A stretch of DNA of 64,000 nt from Metallibacterium scheffleri (GTDB taxonomy: Bacteria; Pseudomonadota; Gammaproteobacteria; Xanthomonadales; Rhodanobacteraceae), in the NCBI RefSeq assembly GCF_002077135.1, contig NZ_LDOS01000002.1, positions 868,001 to 932,000 on the forward strand. The letters are read 5' to 3'. This document shows positions 61,993 to 64,000 of this stretch, piece after piece. The notes below the pieces were generated by a model that did no database searches, was not told the origin of the DNA, and saw nothing but the letters and a program-made list of their open reading frames with translations. Both the position numbers and the translations under genes were made by a program. The first letter of the stretch is position 1. Each line of letters opens with the position of its first letter.

Positions 61993-63999
61993 TTATGCCG
62001 GTGTCCAGTGCAGACGCCAGCCATCGGCCCAGCGCAGCGTTTGCAGCCACAGGCCGCAGGCGATCAGCAGACCGAGCGCGGCGGCCAATGGCGGCAGGCC
62101 CACGCTGGCGAAACCCATCACCGCGCGTAGCCCGGGGATCAGCATGACCGCCGCCAGCACCAGCGCCACGCCGACGAACATGCGCGCCAGCCAGGGGTTG
62201 TCGCCGCGCAAGTTGGCCAGCGCGGCATGGGCCAGGTCGCGGTTGGCCAGGATCAGCAGGAACAAAGCCAGCACCAGCGCGGTGAACACCACCAAGCGCA
62301 AGTCGGCCTCGGACCAGGTAGTGAAGTGGTGCAGCAGGGCATGTCCTGCCAGCAGCACGGCGGCGATGCCCAGACCTTGCGCCAGCGCGTAGCCGATATT
62401 GCCAAGGGTGAACGGGCTGGCCGACAGTGGCCGCGGCGGGCGCCGCATGAGGTCGGCAGCCGCCGGTTCGGCTTCGAACACGATCGAGCAGGCCGGGTCG
62501 ATCAGCAATTCCAGCAGCACGATGTGCACCGGCAACAGCAGCACCGGCCAGTGCAGCAGCGCCGGCAACAGCGTCAGCGCGATGATCGGCATATGCACCG
62601 CGAACACGAAGCGCGTGGCCTTGGCGATGTTGTCGAAAATACGCCGTCCGCCGCGGATGGCCTGCACGATGCTGGCAAAACTGTCGTCGAGCAGCACCAG
62701 GGCCGCGGCTTCGCGCGCTACGTCGGTGCCACGCTCGCCCATGGCGATACCGACGTCCGCCGCCTTGAGCGCCGGGGCGTCGTTGACGCCGTCGCCGGTC
62801 ATCGCCACCACCTGGCCGTCGGCCTGCAGTGCGCGCACCAGGCGCAGCTTGTGTTCAGGGGCGAGGCGCGCGCACACGTCCACCCGGCGCAGGCGCTCGC
62901 GCAGCGCGGCGTCGTCCAGCGCGGCCAGTTCCGGCCCGGTGACGACTTCGGCGCGATCGGACAGCCCGACCTGCGCGGCGATGGCGCGGGCGGTGGCGGG
63001 GTGGTCGCCGGTCATCATCACGATGCGCACCCCGGCGGCGCGGCATTCGGCAATCGCTGCAGGCACCTCGGGGCGTGGCGGGTCGAGCAGGCCGATGAGC
63101 CCGAGGAAGGTGAAATCGAAATCGTGCTGGCTCGCAGGCCACGGCGCTCCGGGCGCGGGCGCCTGCCAGGTGCCACGCGCCACGCCCAGCACGCGCAGGC
63201 CGCGCGTGGCCATCGCCTCGACCTGCCGCTGGATGGCGGCGCGCCCGGGCTCGGGCAGGTGGCACAGGTCGGCCACCGCCTCGGGCGCGCCCTTGGTCGC
63301 CAGCACATAGGTGTCGGGGTGGGTGTCGGCGAACACGCGGGTGATCGCCAGGATGTCGCGGGCGAGGTCGTACTGGTGCGCCGGGCTGCGGTCGTCGTGC
63401 ACATGTTCGGTGTTGGCCAGCCGCGTGTGGCCGAAGCCCTGGATGGCTTTTTCCATCGGGTCGAAAGGGTCGAGCGGCGTGGCCAGCATGGCGAACTCGA
63501 CCAGGGTATGGAAAGGCTCGGGCAAGTCGGATGCGCTGGACAGGAACACCGCTTCGCCGGCGGCGAGCTCGGCCACCTGCATGCGGTTCTGCGTCAACGT
63601 GCCGGTCTTGTCTACCGCGAGCACGGTAATCGCCCCCAGCGCCTCGACTGCGGGCACGCGGCGGGTGAGCACCCTGCTTTTGGACAGCCGCCATGCGCCC
63701 AGCGCCAGGAACACGGTGAGGATGACCGGGATCTCCTCGGGCAGGATCGCCATCGCCAGCGCAATGCCGGCGAGCAGTCCTTCCAGCGGCGAGCGGCCAT
63801 CCCACAGCCAGCTCACCAGCACCAGCGCCATGGCCAGCAGCAACGCGACCACGGTCAGCTTGCGGATGAGCCCGCGCGAGGCGCGTTGCAGGCCGGAATC
63901 CACCTCGGCGGTGCCCGCCAGCGCCGCGCCGATGCCGCCCACCGCGGTGCGCGCGCCGGTGGCCTGCACCACGGCCAGGCCCACGCCCTTGGTGACCAC
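61993..63999 (-). CDS. P-type cation-transporting ATPase (5' end outside the window)
   Basis: The visible C-terminal 668 residues of a P2-type ATPase. PEEIPVILTVFLALG (helix 4), the phosphorylation site DKTGTLTQNRM, KGAPEAV in the nucleotide domain, MMTGDHPATARAIA and MTGDGVNDAPALKAADVGIAMG, here continuous over the hinge, are present, followed by a six-helix C-terminal transport domain. The frame is open to the window edge; the actuator domain lies beyond it. PEEIP rather than PEGLP suggests a branch apart from SERCA. The ion (Ca, Mg, Na/K or H) cannot be decided. Confidence 0.92.
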   Translation of the reverse strand: MVTKGVGLAVVQATGARTAVGGIGAALAGTAEVDSGLQRASRGLIRKLTVVALLLAMALVLVSWLWDGRSPLEGLLAGIALAMAILPEEIPVILTVFLALGAWRLSKSRVLTRRVPAVEALGAITVLAVDKTGTLTQNRMQVAELAAGEAVFLSSASDLPEPFHTLVEFAMLATPLDPFDPMEKAIQGFGHTRLANTEHVHDDRSPAHQYDLARDILAITRVFADTHPDTYVLATKGAPEAVADLCHLPEPGRAAIQRQVEAMATRGLRVLGVARGTWQAPAPGAPWPASQHDFDFTFLGLIGLLDPPRPEVPAAIAECRAAGVRIVMMTGDHPATARAIAAQVGLSDRAEVVTGPELAALDDAALRERLRRVDVCARLAPEHKLRLVRALQADGQVVAMTGDGVNDAPALKAADVGIAMGERGTDVAREAAALVLLDDSFASIVQAIRGGRRIFDNIAKATRFVFAVHMPIIALTLLPALLHWPVLLLPVHIVLLELLIDPACSIVFEAEPAAADLMRRPPRPLSASPFTLGNIGYALAQGLGIAAVLLAGHALLHHFTTWSEADLRLVVFTALVLALFLLILANRDLAHAALANLRGDNPWLARMFVGVALVLAAVMLIPGLRAVMGFASVGLPPLAAALGLLIACGLWLQTLRWADGWRLHWTPA

Positions 64000-64000
64000 G

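Overview
The window is high-GC gammaproteobacterial chromosome. Gene neighbourhoods such as serC-pheA-aroA-kdsB and uvrC-pgsA-tRNA(Gly-Cys-Leu) are typical of Xanthomonadales (Xanthomonadaceae/Rhodanobacteraceae). That assignment is inferred from gene order and protein resemblance, not from a search.

Layout. (1) 1-14,000 is mostly housekeeping. A minus-strand group holds an antiquitin-type aldehyde dehydrogenase, two small genes, pyrD and murB (cut by the window edge). A plus-strand run follows: an FHA protein, serC, pheA, aroA, kdsB, a thioredoxin/NHL protein, uvrC, pgsA and three tRNAs. (2) 14,124-28,612 is one co-directional minus-strand [NiFe]-hydrogenase cassette: maturation protease, HupH-like protein, hynS-isp1-isp2-hynL, a HypC paralogue, hupK, hypA-B-F-C-D-E and a nickel permease. 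The small and large subunit genes are split by two electron-transfer genes (isp1/isp2), the arrangement of the Isp-type (group 1e) membrane-linked uptake enzymes. (3) 28,769-32,933 holds a YcbB-like L,D-transpeptidase gene broken by an IS3-like element and by a frameshift, next to an intact divergent L,D-transpeptidase. (4) 32,949-45,233 is a polyhydroxyalkanoate/acetyl-CoA island. phaC-pta-ackA (minus) diverges from phasin-usp-phaB-(lipoamide-dehydrogenase-like fragment)-AhpD-like-phaA-adh-(fabI remnant)-ppk2-MFS (plus). (5) 45,273-50,421 is a five-gene HlyD/ABC-2 exporter operon. (6) 50,623-58,941 is an N-type ATPase operon in the diagnostic order atpD-C-Q-R-B-E-F-A-G. Its atpB is cut by an ISL3-family element with a clean 8-bp target duplication. 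(7) 59,236-64,000 holds a Crp/Fnr-family regulator, a VIT-family transporter, a fatty-acid-hydroxylase-family protein, a decayed VOC gene and a truncated P-type ATPase.

How it fits together. Three FNR/Anr-type boxes (TTGAT-N4-ATCAA) stand in front of the hydrogenase cassette, between the two PHA operons, and between the exporter and the N-ATPase. The regulator at about 59.3 kb carries the E-x-x-S-R recognition-helix pattern of this box class but lacks an FNR-like N-terminal cysteine cluster. The PHA box is flanked on both sides, at the same distance, by identical TAAAGT -10 elements, which suggests a mirror-image bidirectional activated promoter. I infer a low-oxygen or redox regulon joining H2 oxidation, fermentative acetate/PHA metabolism, polyphosphate and stress functions, and an auxiliary rotary ATPase. 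Two members of the neighbourhood (atpB and the L,D-transpeptidase gene) have been inactivated by insertion sequences.
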